A stretch of DNA of 64,000 nt from Dentipellis sp. KUC8613 (lineage: Eukaryota; Basidiomycota; Agaricomycetes; Russulales; Hericiaceae), in NCBI GenBank assembly GCA_002286715.1, contig NSJX01000002.1, forward strand, positions 1-64,000, written 5' to 3'. Shown here one piece after another: positions 24,154 to 35,398 of this stretch. Made by a program: the position numbers and the translations under genes. Each line of letters opens with the position of its first letter. Position 1 is the stretch's first letter. The notes beneath the pieces were generated by a model. It ran no database searches, was not told the DNA's origin, and worked only from the letters and a program-made list of their open reading frames with translations.

Positions 24154-25120
24154 TCAGTAGCTCGCCTTTCGCTCGCCGACCTTCGCCAGCCGCGCCTTCG
24201 CATGGTCGAGCAAGTAAGCCTACGTACGTCAAAAATATCAGCATCGTACTGTAGCCACATGCAGTCGCACTCACCTCGTCGAATGTCGCCTTGAAACTCG
24301 GCCGAGCCACAATATCCTTGAAGTACTGCTGCAGCCGCGCATACTCCTCGCCCTCGAACACTTGCTTGTGCACCTTCAGGCCCTCGCCGACGGGGTACAG
24401 CCCAACATCGTGGCGGAGATTGAGCTCGAGGCGGCCAAGGAACGGCGCAAATGCCGCATCCGCAATCGAGAAGTCAGGCCCGACAGCGAACCCACCGCCG
24501 GGGGGCAGCAGCGCCTGAAGCTCCTTGAGCGCCTTGAGGAGCGTGTCGGGTGCCTCGCCACGCATGCTGAATGCGAAGAAAGGCGGAAGCACCTTCGTGG
24601 ACACCTGGTCAATGAAGAAGCGCGCACGCGCGAGCGCGACGGGGTCTTTCGGGTGCAGCGTCGCGTTCGGGTAGAGGTCGGCGACGAACTCGAGTAGGAC
24701 GAGCGACTCGGCGAGCTTGGTCGACTCCGGAGAAGGGTTCTCTGGCGCGACCTTGGGACCGCCGTATGCGAGGGCTGGTACCTGTATGAGTGAGAGTGAG
24801 AGAGGTGAGAATGGGTATATGGGCGGGATGCTCGCACCTTGCTCGCGGGGTTCACTTTCGGCGCGTACCAGTCCGGCTTGTTCTGCAGGTCGATCTGGTA
24901 CTTGGTCGGCTTCACGCCGGCCTCCTCGAACGCGATTTCGACCTTATCACAGAGCCTCAGCCAATGGCAAAGTGCGCAGCTTAGCGAAGCCACGACTTAC
25001 GCGCTGAGCGAAAGGGCAGACCTGTTGGATATTATTGATCAGATGACTATGAAAAGAGCCCAACCTGACGAGCGCGACGATACTCACCTTCGCGGTGTAC
25101 AGTGTAATCTCTTGAGCCAT
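24154..25120 (-). CDS. Glutathione S-transferase, omega-like
   Basis: Soluble glutathione transferase, probably in detoxification or thiol reduction of wood-derived or stress compounds. Five exons on the minus strand: 25120-25088, 25021-25001, 24942-24838, 24781-24275 and 24219-24154, total 243 aa. The thioredoxin-like N-terminal domain begins MAQEITLYTAKVCPFAQR. The CPFA motif puts a cysteine (C13) at the catalytic position, as in omega-class enzymes, rather than Ser or Tyr. The cis-Pro site reads NPASKVPAL and the glutathione contact PEST. The C-terminal helical domain contains DFSIADAAFAPFLGRLEL, the usual GST N-capping motif region. Exon 2 is only 21 nt and carries the active site. It is transcribed toward FunK1 copy B. 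Confidence 0.9.
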
Positions 25121-25190
25121 CGTGTACTGGTTGAGAGGATGAGATGGTGAAGGGGGTAGGCACTTAGTAAGACCAGCGATATAAGACCCT

Positions 25191-25200
25191 TATATATAGC
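25191..25200 (-). promoter_or_regulatory. TATA box of GST gene
   Basis: The sequence tatatatagc on the plus strand (gctatatata on the coding strand) lies about 71-80 bases upstream of the GST start codon at 25120. Confidence 0.55.
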
Positions 25201-25869
25201 GCCGAATGGTTGACGCCATATGCCGCTGCGCCGTGCGGAAGCAGACTTCCCAAAGAAGAGATCTCATCATCATGCTGTCGTCTTGCGAGTGAGGCTGATT
25301 CAGCATAATGCAATCGTGTAATTCGAGTCTACTTACTGGCCATTGTCGTCAAGAATGCCAGTAAGCATGCTCAGAAAAACTGAAATAATGCGAGTATAGA
25401 GTCATAGACGCGCAGGGACCCCGGGGCCCCACAACAACAGAAAGCTTAAGGTAAATGCAGTCTCCGTATGCTACGCTGACTGCTAGCTGGTGTCCCACAA
25501 GGCTTGCCTTTGAATCTGGATGTTCGTATCTGGGCGATTCGGGTCTTCTCAATATTACATTGTAGATGTTGAAAAGGAGATATCGAAGGGGACGCAGGCC
25601 CCTCCAATGCATTTCACGGTCAGTTCTGGAGTAGAGCCTTACTACTACTCACGTAGAATGTAGGATCCCCATGCAACACGTCCGGAGCTCAGACTCGCCA
25701 CGACCCGTGGCGAGTCTAACACATGTCTGACAATGGAATAAACACGAGTACACTCTCAAAGCTAGCATCAATCTATAATACAGCATTTCGACAGTATGAA
25801 AGGGGTGAAAGAGTAGAGTACATGGGCGTGAATGGACACTTTTCATAAATCAATTCATCGGCGTGTCGT
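25201..25869. other. Intergenic between GST and FunK1 copy C
   Basis: No gene is supported. The part near 25790-25869 resembles the 3' flanks of FunK1 copies D and E (an acagtatt/acaatatt and acatgggyrtg block), so it belongs to the kinase 3' region. Confidence 0.4.
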
Positions 25870-28113
25870 TCATTCCGGTACCTGAGAAAGGCTAGGGCTT
25901 GACGTAGCCTGGGAGATTGACGTGAAGCGGAGGCTACCACCGGTCCTACTCCGCTTTGAACTCGACTGAGTGGAGCCCGCACCATCTTCAACGTCTTCAC
26001 GAGGACGCTTCGTACCCCTTCGCCCTTGCGTTCCGTCTTCATCTGGCCATCGTGGATCGACGGCTGCGTCATTCTCAGGCCAACTACCCTCAGCCAACCA
26101 CTTCTGGAAGATATCGCGAATCGCGTCGATACTTCGGAGAGAATCGCGAGCCGCTTTCTTCTCCTCCTTGGAAACAACGGCAGCCGTCGTGTAAGCCGTG
26201 AAGAATATGTCCCGAAGTTCCTGAAGAAGACACCCCAGAGCAGTGTGAAGAGCACCCTGCAGGTCTTCCTCTGGTAAAGACGTCAAGCCAGCGAAATTGA
26301 TCTTCCCTTTTCCCCCATATACCCGACCATCCTTGCCCAGCGTGGAACTGTCAAATATGTCTTGCAGCTGCTCCTCGAGATCATCGATCTCTCCCGCGAC
26401 GCTGGGTTGGTAGCGCAGAACATGAAACACGAGGAGCCAAAAGATCGACTCCACGTCATCACAATGTTCGTGTATGGTCTTCTTAGGTTTTTTTCTGAGT
26501 ATGGCAATAGACATGAACCGCCATGTGCCCTAGCACGCGAGTCAGACTAGAAAGTATCAATGAGAAACAGTAAGAACACACCGTCCGCCAATCGAGTCGT
26601 GCCGTATTCGCCGTCTCGACTTCTTTGGACAGATCCCAATCGATGAGAACGCCCCTGCCATCTTCAGTGATCAGGATGTTTCCTCCGCTCACGTCCCGGT
26701 GCAAGATATGAGCAAGCGAGTACGCTTCTCCCAGTGCTAAACGGAGCATCGTCAATTAACAGTCGCAGAGGCATACTATGAGTCAACGCACCGATCAGTG
26801 CGTCCAGGATCACAGTGCAGAGCTCCTTCGTCGATTTGTACTTGTACAGCGGACGACCCACAATAACTTGAAGCGCCAGCCGGTAATGGTGGTGAGGCAT
26901 GATCCGATGCTTCCCGCAACGCCACGTCGAGTCCTGAAACTCATGCGTCCTCGTCTTCTGCTCTCCAATATCCCCACCGCACCGGCATTTGGGAATGTTC
27001 GACACATGCGCTGCGTGAAGCTTCTCGTAGATCTGGAACTCCTTCGGCATCTCCGGAGTGTCGATCCGCCATGAGTCCTTCAGCCATACCCGATCCTTCT
27101 TCTCCATGTCAATCGCGATGTATCCCCGTGTCGACCTCCCGCACACGCCAATGTTGTACTCGGTGGGCCTCGAGACGAGGTAGTAGTGGTCGACCTTGTC
27201 CGCGTCGTTCTTGACATGCATCTTGTGCACCGGGTCGCCCTTGGCGGCGATCTCCGCCTCGACGGCCATCGCCGTCTCCTCAGCCGTCGCCGGTGACACA
27301 GACGTATCCATGCCACGCTCCTCAGGCGAGAGGTGGTTGAAGCGCCAGAGGAACTCGACGAGCGGCTCGGGGTTCTCGACAAAGTTGAAGCGTTCGGTGA
27401 CAATGGCGCCACCGCGGTCCCAGCGTATGAACCGGGCCATATTGCCATCGAGGATAGAGATCGAGAAGCAGAACTGGCGGAACTGCATGGTCAGCTGCGC
27501 GCTGGCGTACGCGATCATCTGCCCCCGGCTCTCCGTGGCCTCATCTGACGTCGTCTTCACGAAATGGTGCTCCTTCCTGTCCGCATCAGGTGCAGGGTCT
27601 TGGAAGGGATCGCTGGACTTGGGCTTGCGTTCGATGAAGAGCTGGATGTTGGTCCAGTTCGTGTCGGGGTTCTCTGAGGCGTCAGAGCGCTTCGGGATGA
27701 TGGAGATGTCAGGCTTGGTCGCATATGGGAACGTTTTGTCAATGATATCCGTGGTATCGTGGAACTCCAAGTCAGGGCAGATGTTCGCGTCCATTGCTGC
27801 CTTCGACTGTGATCGATGTTAGTGGCCGGACGTCAGGGAGCAATGCAGAGCGGCTCACAAATTTCGCTTCAAATCCTTTCTTCGGCTCGAAGTCGAAAGG
27901 CTCAATATCCGTCGGACGAGGGGTCGGTGGCTTGGGTAGGAAGTAGTCGAGGAAGTCCTGGAGGGGCATAGGCCCGATGAAATGATGGGTCATCTCGTTG
28001 GCAAATACGACGTAGCGCTTCTTCGAAGGAAGCGGGTTGAAGTCTGTGATAGGAGAGTTGGACGACGGCTTGTGCTTTCTGGGCGAGCCACCTTGGTCCG
28101 AAGCAGCAGGCAT
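25870..28113 (-). CDS. FunK1 fungal-type protein kinase, copy C
   Basis: Minus-strand FunK1 kinase. Exons 28113-27859, 27806-26792, 26736-26582 and 26529-25870 give 694 aa, all in phase, with the same intron positions as copies A, B and E. It has [14 protein letters not shown] in exon 1, [11 protein letters not shown] and CRCGGD in exon 2, and HRDVSGGN (D438) and DWD (456-458) in exon 3. [11 protein letters not shown] opens exon 4. The tail has a basic [10 protein letters not shown] patch followed by Ser/Lys-rich sequence. Copy E is its closest relative: exons 1-3 have the same lengths (255, 1015 and 155 nt) and long identical stretches. It looks functional. Confidence 0.9.
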
Positions 28114-28230
28114 TAGAACGAGGAGGGCAGAAAAGGTGGGAGAGGATGGGAGGGGATGGGAGAGGATGGGAGAGGATGAGAGAGGTGACTTACCGTCAAT
28201 TAAACAGAGCTAGATATTTGATAAGGCCTA

Positions 28231-28253
28231 GACAATGGGCTGAAATTGTGGAC
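28231..28253 (-). promoter_or_regulatory. FunK1 shared promoter module, gene C
   Basis: On the coding strand the block reads gtccacaatttcagcccattg then tc, about 118 bases before the ATG at 28113. The TATA position is degenerate here (ttatcaaat). Confidence 0.5.
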
Positions 28254-29108
28254 GGGTGGCGTTGAACTGATGAGGCCGATGGTTGAGTTGAAGTGAAGCT
28301 GGGCGCTCTGGATCATTGTTACAAGCGAATTTGAAACTCCGCACGTCTTTGTGGCCCCGCGGCTATCCACGTCGCGATCGAGCATTATCGAGTTGACTCT
28401 CCCCCGTCATCGTTCTGGACTGCTACTAACCGTACGAACTTTACTAGAGCTACGTGTGTTCCATTTTTGATATCACTATCGGCGTTGCTGACACGGCAAG
28501 TTACATGTAGCACGGCGAGTCTGCTCTGTGACCTGCATCAATGCGTATGTGACCCGAGCTTCCACGCGGAAAGAGGGACACCGTCGGCGCCGCACTTGAA
28601 TGTGGTTTTTCCCGACTCCGCCATCGGATCATTGAAGGCTGATGGCATCACCGCTCCCATTGTCCAAGAACCGGCACCTCTTGAATTGGCAACAATGACT
28701 TCCCATTGTCTCCGTTCTCTGAGTAACGTGTTGGGACTGTACATGTGATTTAAAATCCAATGGTGTGCCAATTCTCGGCCGTGGCATGTAGCCAACTCAG
28801 CTCTACAACTGTTGTCCCTTCCTGTCGGGTAGACACGGTGACGGAGAGTCAAGACTGCAAAGGTGGGACTTTCATACGGAAGGCGACCTGAATTGGGAGC
28901 GGTTGAACGTCGCGGCTGAATGGCCTGGAGCAGGATAACCCGGATGATATTGATTTTCTTTCGGATTCTCTGCATGTAGGGCAGAATTTCTGGTGGATAA
29001 CGTGGAGTACAACTGTCTTAGGCCGTCGTTCGCTCTCCTGAGCTCGACTGAGGGACGAGAGCAAAACGCGCTACTACTGGATGTTCAGCCCGCATTCCTG
29101 ATGCTGGT
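28254..29108. repeat. Upstream flank of FunK1 copy C, duplicated at 42494-43355
   Basis: The stretch matches the upstream flank of copy E in the same order, including gacctgcat, cttccacgcggaaagaggga and ctccgccatcggat, followed by tgatggcatcaccgc. No gene is called. A 145-codon minus-strand frame (28538-28975) has no domain and is broken in the paralogous segment. Confidence 0.55.
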
Positions 29109-29117
29109 AAAGGTGCG
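29109..29117. repeat. Target-site duplication of the LINE, 3' side
   Basis: The 9-mer aaaggtgcg directly abuts the poly-T run that is the poly-A tail of the minus-strand LINE. It is repeated at 35563-35571. Two following t bases could extend it to 11 bp. Confidence 0.85.
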
Positions 29118-29137
29118 TTTTTTTTTTTTTTTTTTTT

Positions 29138-29486
29138 GAATCCTATATAGCTTTAGTTGCGGAGGTGTACCGTATGTCTAAGCTATGTAAGTCGAGTAGC
29201 GCGAAACGTAGAGATGAGTGACAGGTAGATGGAACGCAGCATGAGCCCGAAGGCGTAGAGTACCTGTGTAAGGTGTGATGAATGCGAAGATGATAGTATG
29301 GTGCGAGGGGTCTGTGAGACGGCAACCAGGGATGTATAGTAAGTACGGTAAAGATTAGTGGAGGTTATATAGTAGGTGGGTTTGAATCAGAAGCATGGTT
29401 TTCGTGGTATTGTACTTGGAAGGGGGTCCTTGTGAACGAGAGCGGTCTACTACTTTGTCATTCGGTCGAGGCTGCGCGAGAGCATC
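29138..29486 (-). other. LINE 3' UTR
   Basis: Non-coding segment between the ORF2 stop and the poly-A tail. Only short frames are present and no structure was recognised by eye. Confidence 0.7.
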
Positions 29487-32400
29487 TTAGATGGCTGGAA
29501 AGCGTCCGGTTTCGTGCACGTATTGAAATAAGTGTTCGAAGATCTTGGGTTCAGTTAACAGGGAGGGGATGCATAGTGCACGCCTGCCGATCGCTCGCCC
29601 CAAGCGATGGCGGCTAGCCCCGTACGCCGGACACGATAGGAGGAAGTGCTGGACCGTCTCTTCGCGTTGCCCACACGCTGGACAGGTCGGCGACTCTTCG
29701 ACTCCAATGGTGTGCATATGTTTGTTGAGAGTGGCGTGTCCCGATCTGAGTTGTAGAAGGAGGGATGTGTGGCGGCGGGAGAGGGATAAGGTGTGTTTGC
29801 GGAAGTGATTCGACGGTGCCCGAGCATCGATCCTTCGCAGTTTGCGTCCCGCATGTGTGTCTTCGAACATAACGTGCGCCCGTTGCTTCAGCTTCTCCGC
29901 GAAGATCTGCTTGGCCGTTGACTTGCTGATTGGTAGTCGACCTCGTATTGCCCGTGGTAGCTCATGTAGCCTCGACTGCATCCCTTCCGGATCCGCCGCC
30001 TCCTTTGCGTCTCTGTCGCTCTCCTCGTTTCCTTCAATCCCCATGTGTCCTGGCACCCATCGCAGTCCAAACTCCAGCCCCTCGCGTATTCCCTGTAGCT
30101 TTTCAACGGCGTCGTGGACTTTGTCCACGAGGTATGAACCTGCGCGTCCTTCTGTGGTTGCAGAGGCTTCGATGGCGGCTTTGTTGTCGAGCCCGATGGT
30201 GGCGACGTTGATCTCGGGGTGCTTGCGAATGAGCTCGAGTCCTAGAATGATTCCGACAATTTCCGCCTCAAAGACAGTGTGTTCAGTTCGTAGACCCAAG
30301 TGTTTTCGTAACGACGCGATACGGATACCGTTTTGAAACAAGACCGCGGCAGCCCCTATTCCTCCTTTGTATCCCGAGCCATCTGAGTAAATTTTGTACT
30401 CGTCATTGTTATTTTCATCGGCTTTTTTGGCCTCTTCTTTGTTGCGAGCGATATGGACCGGGAACGGGCGCATCCAGTGTGGGTCCTTGCGGACAGCGCT
30501 GATCTTTTCGTACTCGTTGGGTTTGATGTCGTAGGCATGCATGAGACGATGCAGTGGCGACTTGCTTGATCTTGTGAAGTCGGCGTTGGCAGCATTTTGG
30601 GCGTGCGCGTGGAGAGGGTGGGTGTCAGGTAGTGTCGCTATTCGGACTGCTTCACTATGGCAGTGCTTATCGACGAGTAAAGTGAAAGGGAGGAGGTCAG
30701 CGTGCGCATCCACAATGACATTGGCAGTACTTCTCATAGCGGCGGTGATATACAACCCGGCGGCACGCTGAACCCGTGCAAGTTTGGTGATGATTGTCTT
30801 TGATCCTCGTGCGCCGCTGCTGGGAGGGATGAGGAAGATGCTTGCTCCATACAGCATCTTGGGGACGACGGCGCTGATATAGAAACGTCGCATGTGTTTA
30901 CTTGCAATGCCTTTGGATGGTTTTGCGACCCGACGGAACTGGTCAATCCATTTTGTTCCTTTCTTGAGTGCGAAAGCGGCATGCTCTGCAAATAGAAGTG
31001 CCTGGTCAAAATATACCCCTAGGAATTTGTGGAGTTTAGTTGGTTTAATGAGAATACCACGTAGCAGTATGCTGGGTCGTTCCACTGGACGTAACTCATA
31101 CGTCTTGGCCCTTCGTTTACCTTTGGCAGCTTTCCGGGTGGCGTTTCGCCGTACCCTTACCCTGCGCTTCTTTCTTGTGAATCCCATGAGTGCGAATTTC
31201 TCGACGGCAAATTCACACATGTGTGAATCGGCCCAAGCGAATCCTCCATTCGGCCGTTCCATCATGTCTTGTAGTTTTTCTGCGGCTTCCTCCAGAGTGT
31301 CGGCTATAGCAATGAAGGCAGTGTCATCGACGAATGCCACCCCATATTCTTCATTCTCTTCCTGCGGGACATCAAGTAGGTCAGCATTATAAAATTGAAA
31401 AAATATACCCGATGCTGGGCATCCTTGGTCTGCGCCACATGGAAGTTCGAAGATGACCGATTCTGTGCCGTCAAATATAAGCTGTGTTTTCCGACCTCGT
31501 AACTTACGATGCGCCCATTGCGCAAACTCCATCGGGACTCCTCGTTTTCGGAGGTCGTGTACGAGGCGATCTGCATTGATGCTTGGGAAAGCGCCTTTGA
31601 TGTCGAGGAAAAGGATACAGGCGGCTCGTCCTGAAGCCGTTGCATCTTTGATGATCTTGGTGACAAGATGGATCGAGTCTGTGGCGCTTCTCCCTGCACG
31701 ACATCCAAAGTGATTGGCGGGGAGTAATCTGTGAATCTCGGCTTTGCGCATGAGCTCGTCAGCCACACATGAAGATAAAATTTTGCTGATGGTGCGTATC
31801 AGGGCAATAGGGCGGTATGCCCCTGGTAGAGAATAGTCACCTTTCCCAGGCTTCCGCAATACTACCGTGGTGGAATCTTTCCAATCCTGTGGGTAGATGT
31901 TTAGTGAGAAAGTCGCACGGAAGAGTGGTCCAAGAAATGGCATCAGTTCCGATGTGCATTCCTTGTAGATAGCATTTGGTAGGCCATCATCGCCGGCAGC
32001 CTTGTACGGTAGTAGTTTCTTGATGGCTCGCCGAATCTGATCGTCGGTGACGAGCTCGAAATTGAAAGCAGGTGCTGGATACTCATCCTCATTGAACTGT
32101 TCTTGGCGGCTGTTCTTCTGCGGAAAGAAACTGTTGAACAGGGTTTTAGCTTTTTCCGGATCAGTTGATACTGTACGTGTGACGCCATTGGCATCTTTTG
32201 TCTTCAGTGCTGGGATCTTGGTTTTGCCTCCATCGGACGGACCACCTGAGATGTATTGATGAGCTCTCCAGAGGTTAGTTTCGTCTACCGTCTCCAACCA
32301 TTCCTCCCAGAATTCTGTTTTGGATCGTTCGATTTCTTCAGCATACCGGCGGCGGACTTTTCGGTATTCTTCATGTATTGGGTCAGTTTGGCGATCGCGG

Positions 32401-33488
32401 GCACGATACGCACGTCGACTCAGTCGCTTTGTCTCATGTTGTAAGTCCGTCAAACCTTTGGTCCACCACCGTTTGGAATACGGTGTCGGTTTGGCCATTG
32501 GTACAGTCGCTTCCGTAGCTGCATCCATGGCGTTGTTGACCCTTTGCAAGATTTCGTAAAACTCTTGTTCGTTTTCGATGACTTCGCGCCTTGGTGCCGT
32601 GGCGAGCTGATCCGCAAGGGATTGTCGAAACTTTGCCCAATCAGTCGCTCTGAAGTTGCGACGCGCTTTCGGGGCTGCAGCTGTATTAGTGAGTTCTAGA
32701 GTAGTTATTATAGGGAAATGGTCAGTTTTCGGTGGCCTGTCCTCTGGCCGCGTGTCACAGACGAGAATGCTTTCAAGTAGTCCTTCAGACATAAAGACAT
32801 TGTCGACGCGGGTATAATTTCCCGTAGATAGAGAGCATAGAGTGGGAATATACCTGGGGAGCGTCATCCACATGTCGAATTCCGCCACGAGGTCGAGCAT
32901 TTTCTGTGCTTCGTCTAGGTTGTTCCTGGTGAAGAGCTGGTGATTGCGGGCTTCATCCCATATTGGGTGATGTCGGTTGAAATCCCCGATCCAGATGTAG
33001 TGGTCGGCGGTTTCGACATGGCTTGGGGCTTTGGCGCACTGTCGGAGATATTTGCGGAGAGCATCGAGTGATTTTTTGTGCTCGCAGGCATTGTAAATGT
33101 TGATTATGTCGACGAGACCCATGTCTGTGGTTCGGATGCGAACAGCTGTGAGGTCAGGGTATGGGATGGGGATTGGATTCCACGATGAGCTGTGGAGACG
33201 TTGCGAGTTTACCATTATCATGGATCTGGTTTTCGTCCAGTTACCTATGTCTTGTTTTGTTTTCTTGTCGCGATACTTGTCAAAATGATGGGGCGGGTAG
33301 ACCCCCGTCCAATGAGCGTTGAGGCGGGACTGGCCCCATCGGTCGATGTGCGGTTCTTGTAAGCATACAACGTCGATGTCTTGATTCTTGAGTGATTGTA
33401 GGCATGCTATTTGTGCAGTGTTGGATTTATTGAGATTCTGTTGCCAAATAGTTAGTTTCTTGAGTGTCACTGTGTGCGTACAGTTCAT
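29487..33488 (-). CDS. LINE ORF2: endonuclease, reverse transcriptase, RNase H
   Basis: The 1333-aa polyprotein carries the enzymes of target-primed reverse transcription. The N-terminal APE-type endonuclease (about 10-260) has the catalytic stretches CLQEPHID, WIGDFNRHHP and TDHFPI. The reverse transcriptase (about 480-760) has FLDIKGAFPS (motif A) and the active-site box FVDD. RNase H (about 1030-1160) shows YSDGS, FEAEIVG, GLDNKAA and GHMGIEGNEESD, so all acidic residues are present. Near the C-terminus is a CPACGQREETVQHFLLSC zinc motif. No stop or frameshift interrupts it. Its start codon overlaps the ORF1 stop (ATGA at 33488-33485), implying coupled reinitiation. Confidence 0.93.
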   Translation of the reverse strand: MNCTHTVTLKKLTIWQQNLNKSNTAQIACLQSLKNQDIDVVCLQEPHIDRWGQSRLNAHWTGVYPPHHFDKYRDKKTKQDIGNWTKTRSMIMVNSQRLHSSSWNPIPIPYPDLTAVRIRTTDMGLVDIINIYNACEHKKSLDALRKYLRQCAKAPSHVETADHYIWIGDFNRHHPIWDEARNHQLFTRNNLDEAQKMLDLVAEFDMWMTLPRYIPTLCSLSTGNYTRVDNVFMSEGLLESILVCDTRPEDRPPKTDHFPIITTLELTNTAAAPKARRNFRATDWAKFRQSLADQLATAPRREVIENEQEFYEILQRVNNAMDAATEATVPMAKPTPYSKRWWTKGLTDLQHETKRLSRRAYRARDRQTDPIHEEYRKVRRRYAEEIERSKTEFWEEWLETVDETNLWRAHQYISGGPSDGGKTKIPALKTKDANGVTRTVSTDPEKAKTLFNSFFPQKNSRQEQFNEDEYPAPAFNFELVTDDQIRRAIKKLLPYKAAGDDGLPNAIYKECTSELMPFLGPLFRATFSLNIYPQDWKDSTTVVLRKPGKGDYSLPGAYRPIALIRTISKILSSCVADELMRKAEIHRLLPANHFGCRAGRSATDSIHLVTKIIKDATASGRAACILFLDIKGAFPSINADRLVHDLRKRGVPMEFAQWAHRKLRGRKTQLIFDGTESVIFELPCGADQGCPASGIFFQFYNADLLDVPQEENEEYGVAFVDDTAFIAIADTLEEAAEKLQDMMERPNGGFAWADSHMCEFAVEKFALMGFTRKKRRVRVRRNATRKAAKGKRRAKTYELRPVERPSILLRGILIKPTKLHKFLGVYFDQALLFAEHAAFALKKGTKWIDQFRRVAKPSKGIASKHMRRFYISAVVPKMLYGASIFLIPPSSGARGSKTIITKLARVQRAAGLYITAAMRSTANVIVDAHADLLPFTLLVDKHCHSEAVRIATLPDTHPLHAHAQNAANADFTRSSKSPLHRLMHAYDIKPNEYEKISAVRKDPHWMRPFPVHIARNKEEAKKADENNNDEYKIYSDGSGYKGGIGAAAVLFQNGIRIASLRKHLGLRTEHTVFEAEIVGIILGLELIRKHPEINVATIGLDNKAAIEASATTEGRAGSYLVDKVHDAVEKLQGIREGLEFGLRWVPGHMGIEGNEESDRDAKEAADPEGMQSRLHELPRAIRGRLPISKSTAKQIFAEKLKQRAHVMFEDTHAGRKLRRIDARAPSNHFRKHTLSLSRRHTSLLLQLRSGHATLNKHMHTIGVEESPTCPACGQREETVQHFLLSCPAYGASRHRLGRAIGRRALCIPSLLTEPKIFEHLFQYVHETGRFPAI

Positions 33489-35398
33489 TCTGATGGATGT
33501 GAACCACGTTCGCCTGTCGCGAGGAGGCGCGTTAACTCGCTCGCTTCCTCTTCATCACTCCCTTCATCGTCGTTTTGCGGTCTCCTTGTTTGGGCTTGAG
33601 CTGTTGTGCGTTGCGATGTAGCGGAAGGCGTTGGAGCCCTGCTAAGATAATGGTCGAGCGTCGTTTGAGGTCGGCTGGTCGGGGGTTCGATTGGAGTTGG
33701 CGGCAATCCGAGTTGTTCGTTTTGCGCGGGCCACCCATTGTCGACCGGGCCGTCGAAGGCTCGTCGGCGGGTTTTCTGGCTGGGTCTAATTGGGTTTTGA
33801 CTGTTTCTGCGATGTCTTACCGTGGTCCATGTGGTTGGCGGTTCGCGTTCCTTGTGCCAAATCGGGTGTTCGACTCTTGTAGGGGCAGCTGCAGCCGCTG
33901 GAGGCTCTCCGTCCTGCTCCCATGTCCATGGTTCTTCTGTAGGGAAATAGTAGTAAGTAGCCTCTACCGCTCGTTTGTCGTGTTCTTCGCATTTTCGTGT
34001 GAAGGTCGCGCAAACCCTTTCCCATGATGCATGTCCATGAATACTGCAGTTTACGCACCAATAGTGTTTTTGTTCGGTTTCGGTACATGACTTCGTAGTG
34101 TGTTCTTTCCCGCACGTCCCGCACGTATCGTGTTCTTGCGGACACTCCTTGGCAAAGTGAGTCCCGATCTTCTGGCATTTGAGACACCTTTTCGGTTCGC
34201 GTTTGGCTTTGCGTGCTCGGAGATCCATGCCTTGAATCGAGATTCCATGTCGGAGGACGTGATTAGCGTCTTTGGCAGACCGGAGCTTGACCAGTAGATG
34301 GGCGACGCGCTGGTGCGGAGATCTGCGAGCTACAGGTTTGAGCCATCGAGTTAGTAGAATGGAGTTGTCTGTCAACCCTGTTCTCCTCTCTATGATTCGT
34401 CGTTCATTCTCGTTGTCGACCTGATGGGTGATACGTACGAATTCGACAATGACGTCGTGAGTGAAGTCTTTGATAGAGGCAAGGCCTCCATCGTATTTGC
34501 TCTGAAAGTCTTCGCGTTGTTCCGGATCCTTGAGCCACGCTATGAGGTCGGGGTCTTTGGCGGTGAAAACGACTCCGCCGCCTCTAAGTTTCCTCGCTCT
34601 GACAAATGGATCAGTTTCCCATTGTCCTCCTTCCATTACCTCGATTGCCATGTTAGCTTTCCTTAGGAGCTCCTCTTCGTCCAGCCCATGGCTGGTGCTG
34701 TCTCGGCTATGTTCTATTTGAATCTGGCAGTCGAATGCTTGCTTGCGGGCTAGCAGCGTGTCGTGCGCCGCCGGTAGATTGCGTTGTGCGATCTGAGCAT
34801 ATGTCGAGCCTTGTGTCGTCGGGCGTGCTGTTGGCGTGGCTGGCGGGTTGCTGCGATGGTGTTGCGTCAAGGCCTGGGAGATCTTCTCAAATGTAACTTC
34901 GGCGCGATCTGCCTGTTCGATTTGCGCTTGAAGAGTCTGCTCTATCTTGTTACTTGCTGTATCTATCTTTTGTAGTGCATCTACTGCGGCCTTTCGCAAG
35001 GGACCAGTTAGTAGTAGCGGTATGTGTGTTTCTAACGCGCTCGCAATTTGGCTCGTTACGGTCTCGCGTACGATTGTCGCCATATTTTTACCCTCAATGT
35101 GTTGTAGGATAGTTGCGACGGCTCGAATGCCGTCGCGAATATCATTCATGGGGTTTCCAGTCGAAGCGATGCATAAGAGGATATGGCTCACCGTCGTAAG
35201 TGTTATATCGTTCGGCGTTTGCGTCGCTTCTAGCCATCCTCGACTTCTCAGGTACTCTCGTCCTGCTTCTATTTGCGATATTTTCTTTTTCTTTTTGATT
35301 TCATCGAGAGATTGGTTGCCGTGACCTGTTCCGCTGTTTCGCGTGTTGGGTGCGCTCGATGTGTCGCCTCTTTGTGACGTGGCATGTTTTTGCGACAT
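33485..35398 (-). CDS. LINE ORF1: zinc-knuckle RNA-binding protein
   Basis: The 637-aa protein predicted to bind LINE RNA and form the ribonucleoprotein particle. The N-terminal 200 residues are polar and partly helical, starting with a lysine cluster (IKKKKKIS). The middle (about 230-400) resembles an RNA-recognition-like gag core. Three Cys/His knuckles follow at about 410-470: CLKCQKIGTHFAKEC, CGTCGKEHTTKSC and CVNCSIHGHASWERVC. The C-terminus is Pro/Gln-rich with an acidic patch (DDEGSDEEEASE). Its stop codon lies inside the ORF2 start (ATGA), so translation of ORF2 probably depends on termination here. Confidence 0.9.
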   Translation of the reverse strand: MSQKHATSQRGDTSSAPNTRNSGTGHGNQSLDEIKKKKKISQIEAGREYLRSRGWLEATQTPNDITLTTVSHILLCIASTGNPMNDIRDGIRAVATILQHIEGKNMATIVRETVTSQIASALETHIPLLLTGPLRKAAVDALQKIDTASNKIEQTLQAQIEQADRAEVTFEKISQALTQHHRSNPPATPTARPTTQGSTYAQIAQRNLPAAHDTLLARKQAFDCQIQIEHSRDSTSHGLDEEELLRKANMAIEVMEGGQWETDPFVRARKLRGGGVVFTAKDPDLIAWLKDPEQREDFQSKYDGGLASIKDFTHDVIVEFVRITHQVDNENERRIIERRTGLTDNSILLTRWLKPVARRSPHQRVAHLLVKLRSAKDANHVLRHGISIQGMDLRARKAKREPKRCLKCQKIGTHFAKECPQEHDTCGTCGKEHTTKSCTETEQKHYWCVNCSIHGHASWERVCATFTRKCEEHDKRAVEATYYYFPTEEPWTWEQDGEPPAAAAAPTRVEHPIWHKEREPPTTWTTVRHRRNSQNPIRPSQKTRRRAFDGPVDNGWPAQNEQLGLPPTPIEPPTSRPQTTLDHYLSRAPTPSATSQRTTAQAQTRRPQNDDEGSDEEEASELTRLLATGERGSHPSE

